Assembly (NCBI GenBank): GCA_913775975.1
Contig: CAJYLQ010000017.1
Location: 52,195 to 116,194 of the forward strand
Length of the DNA: 64,000 bases
Direction: 5' to 3'
Origin: an uncultured Sphingomonas sp.
GTDB taxonomy: Bacteria > Pseudomonadota > Alphaproteobacteria > Sphingomonadales > Sphingomonadaceae
The notes below the pieces were generated by a model. That model had not been told where the DNA came from, made no database searches, and saw only the letters and a program-made list of their open reading frames with translations. Within the stretch, counting starts at the first letter, position 1. Every line of letters begins with the position of its first letter. Below are positions 1 through 8,843 of this stretch, one piece after another. The position numbers and the translations under genes were made by a program.

Positions 1-281
1 GGTTCGCGGCTGATGCGCATCCCGGCGACGAGATCGGCGGCGGGCGGCGGCAGCGTCGTATCGCGGCTGGCGAGCTGCGCGTCGAGCCAGCGGCCGGGAT
101 CGGGCGCCTCGCCGTCCAACAGCGTCGGCGTCGCGCCCCAGGTCAGGCGGTTCGCCCAGCCGATCCGGCGCGCGGTCTCGGCCGAAACCGGCGCCGCCCC
201 GGGCGCGGGGGGAAGAGGGGCTGCCGCCGTCACCAGTGCCGCCGCGCCCAGCGCCAGCGGCCATCTCGCAAATCCTGCCAT
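1..281 (-). CDS. DUF1800 family protein, N-terminal part (runs off the left edge)
   Basis: The reverse strand is open from an ATG at 281 to the window edge. It starts with a signal-like segment ([20 protein letters not shown]) and continues with [16 protein letters not shown] and, slightly later, WLDAQL. This RLTxGATP...WLDAQL pattern is typical of the start of DUF1800 proteins, which are usually exported, of unknown function, and paired with a DUF1501 gene; any partner would lie outside the window. Only about 93 residues are visible. No strong ribosome site precedes the ATG. The family call is good; the function is unknown. Confidence 0.65.
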   Translation of the reverse strand, partial: MAGFARWPLALGAAALVTAAAPLPPAPGAAPVSAETARRIGWANRLTWGATPTLLDGEAPDPGRWLDAQLASRDTTLPPPAADLVAGMRISRE

Positions 282-365
282 GTCCGTCCGATCGGCCGCT
301 ATTGACGCAACGGGCGAAACATAGAGGATCACGGCTGAACAGACGATGAGACGGGGTCATTAAAT

Positions 366-467
366 ATCGGTCATGCCGCGGTTGCCGGCCGGCAAGTCCC
401 GATGACCCCTTATACTCACGCGCATCGCGACTGATCGGTCATGCGACGGCGCGATTTGATGACCGAT
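366..467. promoter_or_regulatory. Three copies of ATCGGTCAT upstream of the DUF1800 gene
   Basis: The 9-mer ATCGGTCAT occurs at 366-374 and 434-442, and its exact reverse complement ATGACCGAT at 459-467. The last two form a 9-bp inverted repeat around a 16-nt loop. The gap (282-496) lies upstream of the leftward DUF1800 gene and downstream of the leftward GT39 gene, so an operator role for DUF1800 is possible. No known regulator is recognised. Confidence 0.35.
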
Positions 468-496
468 GCTGTCACCAACCCTTCATCATCGCGCCG

Positions 497-2020
497 TCAA
501 TGGACGAGCGGCCGGTCGCGGCGCAGGTAGACCAGGCTGTGCCCTTCGTCCCGCCGCGTCCTGAGCACGAGGCGATAGTCGCGCGCGATCGCCGCCTCCA
601 CCAGCGCGTGGGTGGCCGGGTTCCAGTCCGCGAAGGGGGGATCGAGCGTCACGATGACGGGCGGCCGCCTGCCCAGGATGCGGCGCACCTCCGCCACATC
701 GTCCACCCCGCTCGCCCCCGCCTCGTTCGCATAGGCCAGCGTCGAGGGGAAGGCGCGCGCCGTCGGCAGGCAGGTGCCTGACAGGAAATAGGTGATCGAA
801 TCGCCCGCGAAGACATAGGGGCATTCCCCGCCGCTATTGACCGCGACGACATGCGCGACCTCGCGCGCGCCGGCCGCGTCGGTCGGCACCAGCAGCACGC
901 GCACGACGAACAGCACCGCGCCGATCGCCAGCAGCAGCGCCGCCGCCCAGCGCCGCCGGTCGAGCGCGGGCGCGGCGATCATCATCAGCGGCAGCATCAG
1001 CGGCAGCGCATAATGGTCGAAGAACGCGCCGATCATCGCATAGGCGATCAGCGCCGCCGCCAGCCAGGCGAACGCCAGCACCATCTCCGCCCGCCATGGC
1101 CGCGCGCGAAGCGCGACGACCGCGCACAGGACGAAGGGTGACAGCTGCGACCAGCTGCCCGCCAGCCGCCCCGCGATCCGCGACGCGGGATAGCCGTGCC
1201 GCAACGCGACCGAGGCGAAATTGGCGAACCAGAACGCCTCAAACACCGCTGGCCCGCGCGAGGCATAGACCGCGATGACGGCCAGCGTCGGCAGCAGCGC
1301 CAGCACGATCCAGCCGAGCGCTGCCGCTACCAGCGCCGGCCACGACACGCCCGCCCGGCGCGCATACCGGCAATGCGCGAGGCCGAAGACCGCGCCCTCC
1401 ACCACGGGCGTGTACTTGGTCTGGATCGCGAGGCCCGCGAGGAAGCACGCCGCCGCACCGCTCCACAGGATCGCGCGCCGCTCGCCCCGCGCCGCCCGTT
1501 CGGGCAGGCGCAGCATCAGCAGCGCCGCCGCCGCCATGAACAGGTTGTAGAAGACGGGCGACTGGCCGCCGCCGCCGCTGAACAGCGACAGCCAGATCAG
1601 ATAGGCCAGCCCCACCGCCAGCCCCGCGCGCGGCGATCCGCCCAGCCGCAGGCCGCCGCGCATCACCAGCCAGGCGGTGGCCGCCGCGAACAGCGTCGCG
1701 ACCAGCTGATAGGCGACCAGCCCCTCGCCCGGCAGCAGCCGCATCAGCGCATAGAGCGCGAACAGCCCCACCGGCTTGCGGTCCCACACGTCCAGATAGG
1801 GCCAAGCGCCGTGCAGCATCCGATCCGCGACGAGCAGATAATATTGCTCGTCGACATGGATCACCGGATTGCCGAAATCCCGGCAGCGCAGGATCAGCGC
1901 CGCCGCCAGCAGGATCGCGAACGCCGGGACGGGGCGCAGCCACCACGGATGCGGGGCGGTCGGCCCCGACGAGAGCGCCGGGGATGCCGGGAAAGATCGC
2001 GCGACGGATGGGCTTCGCAT
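497..2020 (-). CDS. ArnT-like GT39 family membrane glycosyltransferase
   Basis: A 507-residue integral membrane protein with many hydrophobic helices. Near the N-terminus it has HVDEQYYLLVADRM followed by WPYLDVWDRKPVGLF, the acidic first periplasmic loop typical of the PMT/ArnT (GT39/GT83) superfamily. Such enzymes transfer a sugar from a polyprenyl-phosphate donor to lipid A, protein or glycan on the periplasmic face. I chose the ATG at 2020 because the upstream extension reads like out-of-frame GC-rich sequence; GAG lies shortly upstream. It is divergent from a GT2 and a YdjC-type deacetylase gene, which could supply an amino-sugar polyprenol donor. Acceptor and sugar cannot be read from sequence. 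Confidence 0.75.
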   Translation of the reverse strand: MRSPSVARSFPASPALSSGPTAPHPWWLRPVPAFAILLAAALILRCRDFGNPVIHVDEQYYLLVADRMLHGAWPYLDVWDRKPVGLFALYALMRLLPGEGLVAYQLVATLFAAATAWLVMRGGLRLGGSPRAGLAVGLAYLIWLSLFSGGGGQSPVFYNLFMAAAALLMLRLPERAARGERRAILWSGAAACFLAGLAIQTKYTPVVEGAVFGLAHCRYARRAGVSWPALVAAALGWIVLALLPTLAVIAVYASRGPAVFEAFWFANFASVALRHGYPASRIAGRLAGSWSQLSPFVLCAVVALRARPWRAEMVLAFAWLAAALIAYAMIGAFFDHYALPLMLPLMMIAAPALDRRRWAAALLLAIGAVLFVVRVLLVPTDAAGAREVAHVVAVNSGGECPYVFAGDSITYFLSGTCLPTARAFPSTLAYANEAGASGVDDVAEVRRILGRRPPVIVTLDPPFADWNPATHALVEAAIARDYRLVLRTRRDEGHSLVYLRRDRPLVH

Positions 2021-2322
2021 CGTTTCTCGAAGAGCAGGACAGGGGCGGGCTGACCGGGTGTGGCGGCGGATGCCGGGCGCCGGATCGGGCCGGTCCGCCC
2101 CCACCGCCAGACGCCCGCCATGTAGGCCGCGCGGGCCCGGAAATCGACTTAACTATTTTTTGTCCATCCGGTGCGGGTGGCGGGAATCGGCGTCGTCTAC
2201 CCCGTGGAGGGAGATTGCCGGGGGGTATTCGACCTTGGGGGGCCAGGGGTCGGCGGCGGGGGATATCCCGCATGTCCGGCCCGGCCGCTCCGCATACCCC
2301 GCGCCGATCGACCGCACGGCCG

Positions 2323-3234
2323 ATGGATGAAACGATGCTGCTCGACGTCACCGAACGCTTCTCGCTGCAACAGGCCCCGGCGGTGGTGCGCGCGCCGCCG
2401 GCGTGGAGCATCCTCGTCCCCTTCTTCAACGAGCGGGAGATGCTGCCCGCCACGATCGAAAGCCTCGCGGCGCAGACGCGGCCGGCGCGGCTGATCCTGA
2501 TCGACAACGGCTCGACCGACGGCAGTGCGACGATCGCGCGCGCGACGTGCGAGCGGCTGGGCCTCGACCACCTCGTCCTGACCGAGAACCGGCCGGGCAA
2601 GGTGCAGGCGCTGCAGACCGGGCTGGCCTGGGTCCACACCCCCTATGTCGCGACCTGCGATGCCGATACCTTCTACCCGCCAAACTATCTGGCGGCGGCG
2701 GAAGCGGTGCTGATGCAGGACGGCTGCGTCGTCGCCGGCGCCTATTGGGCGCCCGCCGACTCCGACGCGGCGGGCCGGGCGGGCGCGGGCCGGCTGATGC
2801 TGGCGGCGGCGCGCGCGCTGCCCCGCCAGTGCCATACGGGCGGCGCGGGCGAGAGCTTCCGCACCGAGGCGCTGGTCCGCGCGGGCGGCTTCGACCCCGC
2901 GATCTGGGGCTATGTGCTGGAGGATCACGAGGTGATCCACCGGCTGATGAAGCTGGGCACGATGCGCTATGCAATGGACCTGTGGTGCGCGCCCTCCCCG
3001 CGCAAGCGCGACCGCGTGTCGATCCGCTGGACGCTGTTCGAGCGGCTGGCCTACAGCGCGTGCGCGCCGGTGGCGGGGGACTGGTTCTTCTATCGCTTCC
3101 TCGCGCGTCGCCTCGCCGCGCGGCGGCTGCTGAGCCGCAACATCCGCGAGCGCGCCTATCAGGACGACGACGCGCCCCGGCCCCTGTTCACCCAAAGGAC
3201 GATCCATGGCGCGCCTCATCCTGTGTGCGGATGA
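2323..3234 (+). CDS. Family 2 glycosyltransferase (GT-A fold)
   Basis: A 303-residue GT2 protein. It shows the nucleotide-binding start (ILVPFFNERE), DNGSTDGS, a DxD-type metal site (TCDADTFYP), the acceptor-loop segment HTGGAGESFRTEA and the catalytic ED in LEDHEVIHRL. There are no clear C-terminal membrane helices, unlike ArnC/FlmF-type polyprenyl-phosphate sugar transferases, so it may act peripherally. The ATG at 2323 is used; 2335 and 2271 are in-frame alternatives and none has a good ribosome site. Its 3' end overlaps the YdjC-like gene by 29 bp, so the two are probably translationally coupled. Confidence 0.75.
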   Translation: MDETMLLDVTERFSLQQAPAVVRAPPAWSILVPFFNEREMLPATIESLAAQTRPARLILIDNGSTDGSATIARATCERLGLDHLVLTENRPGKVQALQTGLAWVHTPYVATCDADTFYPPNYLAAAEAVLMQDGCVVAGAYWAPADSDAAGRAGAGRLMLAAARALPRQCHTGGAGESFRTEALVRAGGFDPAIWGYVLEDHEVIHRLMKLGTMRYAMDLWCAPSPRKRDRVSIRWTLFERLAYSACAPVAGDWFFYRFLARRLAARRLLSRNIRERAYQDDDAPRPLFTQRTIHGAPHPVCG

Positions 3235-4009
3235 TTTCGCCTTCTCGCCGGCGGTGAGTGCGACGATCGCGGCGCTGGCGGGCGAGGGACGGCTGAACGC
3301 GACGAGCTGCATGGCGGTGATGCCCGGCTGGCCCGCCGACAGCGCGCTGCTGCGCGACCTGCCGCCGACGGTCGAGATCGGGCTGCATATCGTGCTGACC
3401 GAGGAACGGCCGCTGACGGCGATGCCGCTGCTCGCGCCGTCGGGCGTCCTGCCGACGATCCAGAAGATGGAATGGCTGTCCGGCCGCCCCGAACTGCCGC
3501 TGGACGAGATCGCCGCCGAGGTGGAGGCGCAGTTCGACGCGTTCGAGGGCGCGATGGGCCGCGCGCCCGATTTCGTCGACGGGCACCAGCACAGCCACGC
3601 GCTGCCGCATATCCGCGACCGGGTGCTGGACATCACCGCCCGCCGCGCGCCGCGCGCGTGGCTGCGCACCAACGAGGATGCGCTGGGCGCGCTGCTCTCC
3701 CGGCCGTATCGCGGCAAGGCGCTGGCGAGCGCGTGGCATTCGCGCGGGTTTCGCGCGGCGGCGGCGCGGCGCGGCCTGACCTGCAATCAGGGGTTTGCCG
3801 GCCATTACGGCTTTGCGGGCGACTATGCCGCGCTGTTCCCCGCCTTTCTGCGCCGCCCCGGCGAGACGCATCTGGTGATGTGCCATCCGGGCGCTGGCTC
3901 GCGACCCGGCGACGCGATCGCGGCGGCGCGGCCGGTGGAGGCGGCGGCGCTGCGCCGGTTGCCGATCGCCGCGCTGGCGGCGGATCGGGGTTTGACCTTC
4001 CCCGCCTGA
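3206..4009 (+). CDS. ChbG/YdjC/HpnK-type carbohydrate deacetylase
   Basis: A 267-residue protein with the full YdjC-family signature: CADDFAFSP (Asp9/Asp10), GLHIVLT (His61), VDGHQHSH (His127 and His129, metal ligands) and a late CHPGAG. The family removes N-acetyl groups from sugars such as chitooligosaccharides. NaxD in Francisella and Bordetella acts on undecaprenyl-phosphate N-acetyl hexosamine before ArnT-like transfer to lipid A, and HpnK acts in hopanoid synthesis. With a GT2 overlapping upstream and a GT39 divergent, a NaxD-like role is attractive but inferred. The sigma factor gene starts only 20 bp after its stop. Confidence 0.8.
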   Translation: MARLILCADDFAFSPAVSATIAALAGEGRLNATSCMAVMPGWPADSALLRDLPPTVEIGLHIVLTEERPLTAMPLLAPSGVLPTIQKMEWLSGRPELPLDEIAAEVEAQFDAFEGAMGRAPDFVDGHQHSHALPHIRDRVLDITARRAPRAWLRTNEDALGALLSRPYRGKALASAWHSRGFRAAAARRGLTCNQGFAGHYGFAGDYAALFPAFLRRPGETHLVMCHPGAGSRPGDAIAAARPVEAAALRRLPIAALAADRGLTFPA

Positions 4010-4029
4010 TCGGGGAACAACCGGCTTTG

Positions 4030-4584
4030 ATGGACGGGGGCCTCAAGGCGATATTTCTGGCGCAGCGGCCCGCGCTGCTCCGCCTGCTCGCCGCGCGGCT
4101 GGGCGACGCGGCCGAGGCGGAGGACGTGCTGCAGGACATGTGGCTGCGCATCGACGGGCTGGCCGACCGCCCCGTCGACCAGCCCGCCGCCTTCCTGTTC
4201 CGCGTCGCCGCCAATCTGGCGACCGACCGGCGCATCGCGACGCAGCGGCGCGATGCGCGCGATGGCGCCTGGCACGCCGTCCAGCCCGTGGCGGAGGAAC
4301 TGCCCGACCCCGAACGCGCCCTCATCGCCCGCGACCGGCTGGCGCGGATCGAAGGCGCGATGGCCGACATGCCAGAACGGATGCGCACGGCGCTGCGTCT
4401 GTTCCGCCTGGAGGAACAGCCGCAACGGGTCATCGCCGAAAGGCTGGGGATCACCGTCAGCGGCGTCGAAAAGCTGTTGCGGCGGGGATTTCAGCGTCTG
4501 GTCGAAATTGCCGAAGCGGATGGTGCGGTTTCGGGCGATCGGCGTCGTCATGAGGGTGAAGGGATGGCGGACGGTGACGGCTGA
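4030..4584 (+). CDS. fecI: FecI-type ECF RNA polymerase sigma factor
   Basis: A 184-residue ECF sigma factor. The sigma2 region (LGDAAEAEDVLQDMWLRI) lies in the first 50 residues, followed by the FRVAANLATDRR segment. The sigma4 helix-turn-helix (QRVIAERLGITVSGVEKLLRRG) is near the C-terminus. FecI-like factors direct transcription of a TonB receptor gene when the FecR protein relays ligand binding. The gene sits directly before FecR and an STN-domain receptor, the canonical order. Its end overlaps the preferred fecR start by 11 bp. The start is the ATG at 4030; no strong ribosome site is evident, consistent with coupling to the upstream gene. Confidence 0.88.
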   Translation: MDGGLKAIFLAQRPALLRLLAARLGDAAEAEDVLQDMWLRIDGLADRPVDQPAAFLFRVAANLATDRRIATQRRDARDGAWHAVQPVAEELPDPERALIARDRLARIEGAMADMPERMRTALRLFRLEEQPQRVIAERLGITVSGVEKLLRRGFQRLVEIAEADGAVSGDRRRHEGEGMADGDG

Positions 4585-5566
4585 CGCGCGGATCATGGAC
4601 GAGGCGATCGGATGGCATCTGCGCCAGCCGTCGATGACCGCTGCCGACTGGCTGGCCTTCACCGACTGGCTGGAGGCGGACGCCGCCCATGCCGCCGCCT
4701 ATGACCGGGTGGCGCTGGCCGATCGGATGATGCCGATCGCGACTTTCGAGGCCCCGTCGGCTGCTTCCGAGCCGGCCCCGACGCCGGTCCTGCCGGTCGC
4801 CGCCAATGATGATGCGCCGCGCGCACGCCACTGGCGCCGCGTGCTGGGCGGGTCGGTCGCGGCGGCGGTGGCGGCGGTGCTGATCGTGCCGCTGGCGCTG
4901 CCGCACGGCCCCGCCCCCTATGCCGTCGAAACCGCCGCCGGTGAGCGCCGCGTCGTCGCGCTGGGCGATGGCACCCGGATCGAGATGGGCGGCGATACGC
5001 GGCTGACGCTGGACCGGCACGACGACCGGGTCGCGGTGCTCGATCGCGGGCAGGCGCTGTTCACCGTCCGCCACGACGCCGACCACCCCTTCACCCTGAC
5101 CGCCGGTACGGTCGAGATCCGCGACCTCGGCACCGTGTTCGACGTCGCCGTAACAGGTAAGGATCGGCGCGCGCGGCTGGCGGTGCAGGTGGCGGAGGGA
5201 TCGGTGATGGTCCGCCCCGACCGCGCACCCGTCGTCCTGACGCGCGGCCAGACGCTGACCACCGACATGGCGGGGGGCCATGAGCTGCGCGGAACGGTGG
5301 CACCCGAAGAGGTCGGCGGCTGGCGCGACGGGCGCATCGCGCTGACCGATGCGACGCTGGGCGATCTGGCCGACGCGTGGCGCGCCCGCTTCGGGACGCG
5401 CGTCACCCTGGGCGGTGAGTTGCCGCATCGCCCGTTTAGCGGCATGGTGACGCTGACGGGTAGGGCTGAGCGCGACGTGCCTCACATGGCGGCGCTGATC
5501 GGGGCGGATTGGCGGCGCGAGGGTGACGACTGGATCATCGAGGCGCCGGGGGGCCGGTCGCGCTGA
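4574..5566 (+). CDS. fecR: FecR family inner-membrane signal relay / anti-sigma factor
   Basis: A 330-residue protein in FecR order. It has an N-terminal DUF4880 helix bundle (MDEAIGWHLRQPS, ADWLAFTDWLEAD), a single membrane helix near residues 90-109, a periplasmic FecR domain (VVALGDGTRIEMGGDTRL, GQALFTV) and a C-terminal domain with LTGRAERD. It should hold the sigma factor inactive until the STN receptor signals. The start is uncertain: GTG at 4574 overlaps the sigma gene stop; ATGs at 4550 and 4595 are in frame. The receptor ORF overlaps its end by 44 bp. Confidence 0.88.
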   Translation: MTADARIMDEAIGWHLRQPSMTAADWLAFTDWLEADAAHAAAYDRVALADRMMPIATFEAPSAASEPAPTPVLPVAANDDAPRARHWRRVLGGSVAAAVAAVLIVPLALPHGPAPYAVETAAGERRVVALGDGTRIEMGGDTRLTLDRHDDRVAVLDRGQALFTVRHDADHPFTLTAGTVEIRDLGTVFDVAVTGKDRRARLAVQVAEGSVMVRPDRAPVVLTRGQTLTTDMAGGHELRGTVAPEEVGGWRDGRIALTDATLGDLADAWRARFGTRVTLGGELPHRPFSGMVTLTGRAERDVPHMAALIGADWRREGDDWIIEAPGGRSR

Positions 5567-7961
5567 CCTGCTGATCGTCGCCCTGCGCGCGGCGCCGCTT
5601 TGCGCGGTATCGCTGTGCGCGGGCATCGGGGCGATCCCGGCGCGTGCCGCGCCCGCCGGGCACATCATCCGCGTCAGCTTGCCGGCGACCACGCTGGATC
5701 GGGCACTGGCATTGCTCGGCCGGCAGGCGGGTCTGGATATCGCCAGCCTTGATCCCGGCCTGTCGCGCGTTCGCACGCGGCCGCTGGCGGGAACGCTGAC
5801 ACCGGAGGCGGCGCTGGCCCGGCTGTTGCGCAGATCGGGCTATCGCGCCGTCCGCGTCGATGCGCGCGGCTTTCGCGTCGAGCGGGATGCGACGCCCGCC
5901 CGCCGCGCTGCGCCGCGCCGCCCTGCCACGCCGCCTGCCGCCGCACCGCCGCCGCCCGCCGGGCCCGCACCCGACATCGTCGTGACCGCCAGCAAGCAGG
6001 CGGTGCCGCTGCTGCGCTATCCCGGCAGCCTGACGCGGCTCGATCCGGGCCTGCTGCCAGGGGGGATGCCGACCGATCCCGGCGGCCTGACGCGGCTGTT
6101 GCCGGTGTTGCAGGGCACGGGCTTCGGGCCAGGCCGCGACAAGCTGTTCATCCGGGGCATCGCCGACAGCAGCTTTCCGGGCGCCGCGCAGTCCACCGCG
6201 AGCATCTATTTCGGTGACGTGCAGTTGGGCTTTTCCGGCGCCGACCCCGCCGTGCGCCTGTACGACATGGCGGACGTGGAGGTGCTGGAGGGGCCGCAGG
6301 GCACGCTGTACGGCGCCGGCACGATCGGCGGCGTCGTCCGCCTGACGCCCAACCCGGTCGAGCTGGACCGGGCGGGCGGCGCGATGATCGCCGGGACGAC
6401 GCTGACCGCCGGCGGCCAGCCGGGCGCAGACCTCGCCGCGACCGCGAACCTGCCGCTGGTACGCGGCGTCGCGGGCGTGCGCGGCACGCTCTACCGCGTG
6501 CGCGACGGCGGGTATGTCGACGATCGGCAGCGCGGCGCGCGGAACGTGAACACCGTCGATACGACCGGCGGGCGGCTGGCCGTGCGCATCGCGCCGGGCG
6601 GGGGCTGGACGATCGACCTCGGCGGGCTGGCGCAGGGCATCGACGCCGCCGATGCGCAATATGCGGAGCGGCGGGTGGGCCCGCTCTCCCGCCGATCCGG
6701 ACTGGCGCAGCCATATGACAGCGACATCCTGCTGGGCCGCGCCGTCATCACGCGGCGGTTCGACGACGGGCTGGAGCTGGTGTCCGCGACCGGACTGGCG
6801 GTGGCCCATGCACAGGACCTGTTCGATACCGGCCGCCGCGTCGCCACCGCGCAGGGGGCGACCGTCTATGGCACTCAGCGATCAAAGCGGCTGCTCAGCC
6901 ACGAGATGCGATTGTCGCGCAGTACCGCGACGGGGCATTCCTGGATCGTCGGCGTCACGATGCTGGACAATCGCGACAGCCAGAACCGCACGATCGGCTT
7001 CGCCGCCGCGCCGATGGAGATCATCGGCGTCACCAACCGCACGGGCAGCGCCTCCTTGTTCGGAGAGGCGACGGTGGCGGTGCGGCGCGACCTGGCGCTG
7101 ACGCTGGGGCTGCGCGCCACCTCCGCCCGGGTCGATGGCGCGCCGTCGTTCCGCCCGGCGGGCACCCCGCTGATCGCCGGGCAGCGGACCAGCCGGATCG
7201 ACCCCACGGCGGCGCTGTCCTGGCGGCTTGCCCCCGATCTGGCGATGTTCGCCCGGGTGCAGACGGGCTTTCGCACCGGCGGCCTCGCGGTCGCGCGCAG
7301 CGTCGGGCGGGTCGCGGTGTTCCGGCCCGATTCGATCCTCGTCGAGGAACTGGGCATCCGCCGCGTCCGCCGGGGGCCGACCGGCCTCGCCTTCAGCGCC
7401 ACGCTGTCGCACGCGACATGGCGGAACATCCAGGCCGATCTCGTCACCCGGCGCGGCCTGCCCTATACCGCCAATATCGGCACCGCGTGGATCGGCGCGC
7501 TGGGCGGGATGGTCGACTGGGTGCCGACGCCCGGCCTGCGCGCGACCGCCTCGTTCCTCTATACCGGCAATCGGGTCAGCGGCGCGCTGGCCGACACGTC
7601 CCGGCGCGAGAATCGGCGCCTGCCCGATACGCCCCCCTTCGCGGCGAGCGGCGCGATCCGCTACGAATGGTCCGCGACCGCGGACGATCGGCTGGGGGTA
7701 TCCGCCGACGGCGCCTATGTCGGCCGGTCGGTGCTGGGGACGGGCGACCTGTTCGACGTCACGCAGGGCCGTTACGGCACGCTGCGCGCCGCCACCTGGT
7801 GGACGCACCACCGCACGACGGTGACGCTGGCGGTGGACAATATGCTCGATTCGCACGGCAACCGTTTCGCCTCCGGCAATCCGCTGATCCTGAGCGCGCG
7901 GGACCAGACGACCCCGCCGCGCCCGCTGAACGCGCGGCTGGGGGTCGCGGTGGCGTTCTGA
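5523..7961 (+). CDS. TonB-dependent transducer/receptor with STN signalling domain
   Basis: An 812-residue outer-membrane receptor. After a signal peptide (to about residue 43) comes an STN domain (about 48-121, IIRVSLPATTLDRALALLGRQ), a Pro/Ala linker, a TonB box (DIVVTASK, 151-158), the plug (FIRGIADSS; VEVLEGPQGTLYGAGTIGG) and a barrel ending in Phe (LGVAVAF). The STN domain marks it as a transducer that contacts FecR. The ligand is probably a siderophore or similar chelate, by family only. The GTG at 5523 lies inside fecR, and no in-frame ATG precedes the signal peptide. Confidence 0.88.
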   Translation: MTTGSSRRRGAGRADLLIVALRAAPLCAVSLCAGIGAIPARAAPAGHIIRVSLPATTLDRALALLGRQAGLDIASLDPGLSRVRTRPLAGTLTPEAALARLLRRSGYRAVRVDARGFRVERDATPARRAAPRRPATPPAAAPPPPAGPAPDIVVTASKQAVPLLRYPGSLTRLDPGLLPGGMPTDPGGLTRLLPVLQGTGFGPGRDKLFIRGIADSSFPGAAQSTASIYFGDVQLGFSGADPAVRLYDMADVEVLEGPQGTLYGAGTIGGVVRLTPNPVELDRAGGAMIAGTTLTAGGQPGADLAATANLPLVRGVAGVRGTLYRVRDGGYVDDRQRGARNVNTVDTTGGRLAVRIAPGGGWTIDLGGLAQGIDAADAQYAERRVGPLSRRSGLAQPYDSDILLGRAVITRRFDDGLELVSATGLAVAHAQDLFDTGRRVATAQGATVYGTQRSKRLLSHEMRLSRSTATGHSWIVGVTMLDNRDSQNRTIGFAAAPMEIIGVTNRTGSASLFGEATVAVRRDLALTLGLRATSARVDGAPSFRPAGTPLIAGQRTSRIDPTAALSWRLAPDLAMFARVQTGFRTGGLAVARSVGRVAVFRPDSILVEELGIRRVRRGPTGLAFSATLSHATWRNIQADLVTRRGLPYTANIGTAWIGALGGMVDWVPTPGLRATASFLYTGNRVSGALADTSRRENRRLPDTPPFAASGAIRYEWSATADDRLGVSADGAYVGRSVLGTGDLFDVTQGRYGTLRAATWWTHHRTTVTLAVDNMLDSHGNRFASGNPLILSARDQTTPPRPLNARLGVAVAF

Positions 7962-7998
7962 CAACCCCCTTCCAGCGAAGCGGTACGGGCCGTGCGCG

Positions 7999-8676
7999 TT
8001 ATCCGCGCACGTCGTTCTGCGTCACCGGCACGATCTTGATCTCCACCCGGCGGTTCGCGGCGCGCCCCTCCTCGGTATCGTTGGAGGCGATCGGCTGCGT
8101 CTTGCCATAGCCGCGCGTCGCGATGCGGGCAGCCTGCACGCCATGGCTGGCGAGATAATCGGCAACGGAGGTCGCCCGCCGCTCCGACAGAGCCTGGTTG
8201 TACGCGTCGCTGCCGATCGAATCGGTGTGGCCGTACACATCGACATAGGTCTGGTTGTATTCGCCCAGCGTCTGCGCGACCTGGTCCAGCGTCTTCTGGA
8301 ACTGCGGCTGCACAGTCGCGCTGTCATAGGCGAAGGTGATGCCCGACGGCAGGTTCAGCACCAGATCGTCGCCGCGCCGGATCACCTGCACGTCGCTGCC
8401 GGCGGTGCGTTCGCGCAGCGCGCGCTCCTGCTTGTCCATATAGGCGCCGATGCCCGCTCCCGCGAGACCGCCGATCCCCGCGCCGATGATCTTCTCCGTC
8501 CGGTCGCGCCGCCCGCCGACCACGTCGCCCAGCAGATAGCCGCCCAGCGCGCCGCCGATGCCGCCGATCGCCGCCTTCGAAATGCGCCGCTGCCCGGTCT
8601 CCGGGTCCGTGGTGCAGCCCGCCGTCGCCATCGTCGTGGCCAGCGCCGCCGTCAGGAGAATGCGATGCGTCTTCAT
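7999..8676 (-). CDS. OmpA-family (YiaD-like) outer-membrane lipoprotein
   Basis: A 225-residue protein with a lipoprotein signal ending at Cys21 (ATTMATAGC). A glycine-zipper segment follows (GGIGGALGGYLLGDVVGG; IGGLAGAGIGAYMD), then a C-terminal OmpA peptidoglycan-binding domain (TFAYDSATVQPQF, VYGHTDSIGSDAYN, LSERRATSVADYL, RVEIKIVP). It probably anchors the outer membrane to peptidoglycan. The ATG at 8676 is chosen over the longer ORF because GAGG lies at good spacing and the signal peptide starts there. It is convergent with the STN receptor. Confidence 0.88.
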   Translation of the reverse strand: MKTHRILLTAALATTMATAGCTTDPETGQRRISKAAIGGIGGALGGYLLGDVVGGRRDRTEKIIGAGIGGLAGAGIGAYMDKQERALRERTAGSDVQVIRRGDDLVLNLPSGITFAYDSATVQPQFQKTLDQVAQTLGEYNQTYVDVYGHTDSIGSDAYNQALSERRATSVADYLASHGVQAARIATRGYGKTQPIASNDTEEGRAANRRVEIKIVPVTQNDVRG

Positions 8677-8843
8677 GTTCACCCTCGTCATATGTCGGAT
8701 CACCAACCCCGGGGGGCCGCATCCTGTTCCGCCTGCGTATCGATCGCCACCTGAACGGGCGATGGCGATCCGCATTCGCAGCGGCAGCCGCTACAGGCCA
8801 TTGTCGCGGGTGTCATTTCCCGGCTAGAGCGTTGGACAGGTCA

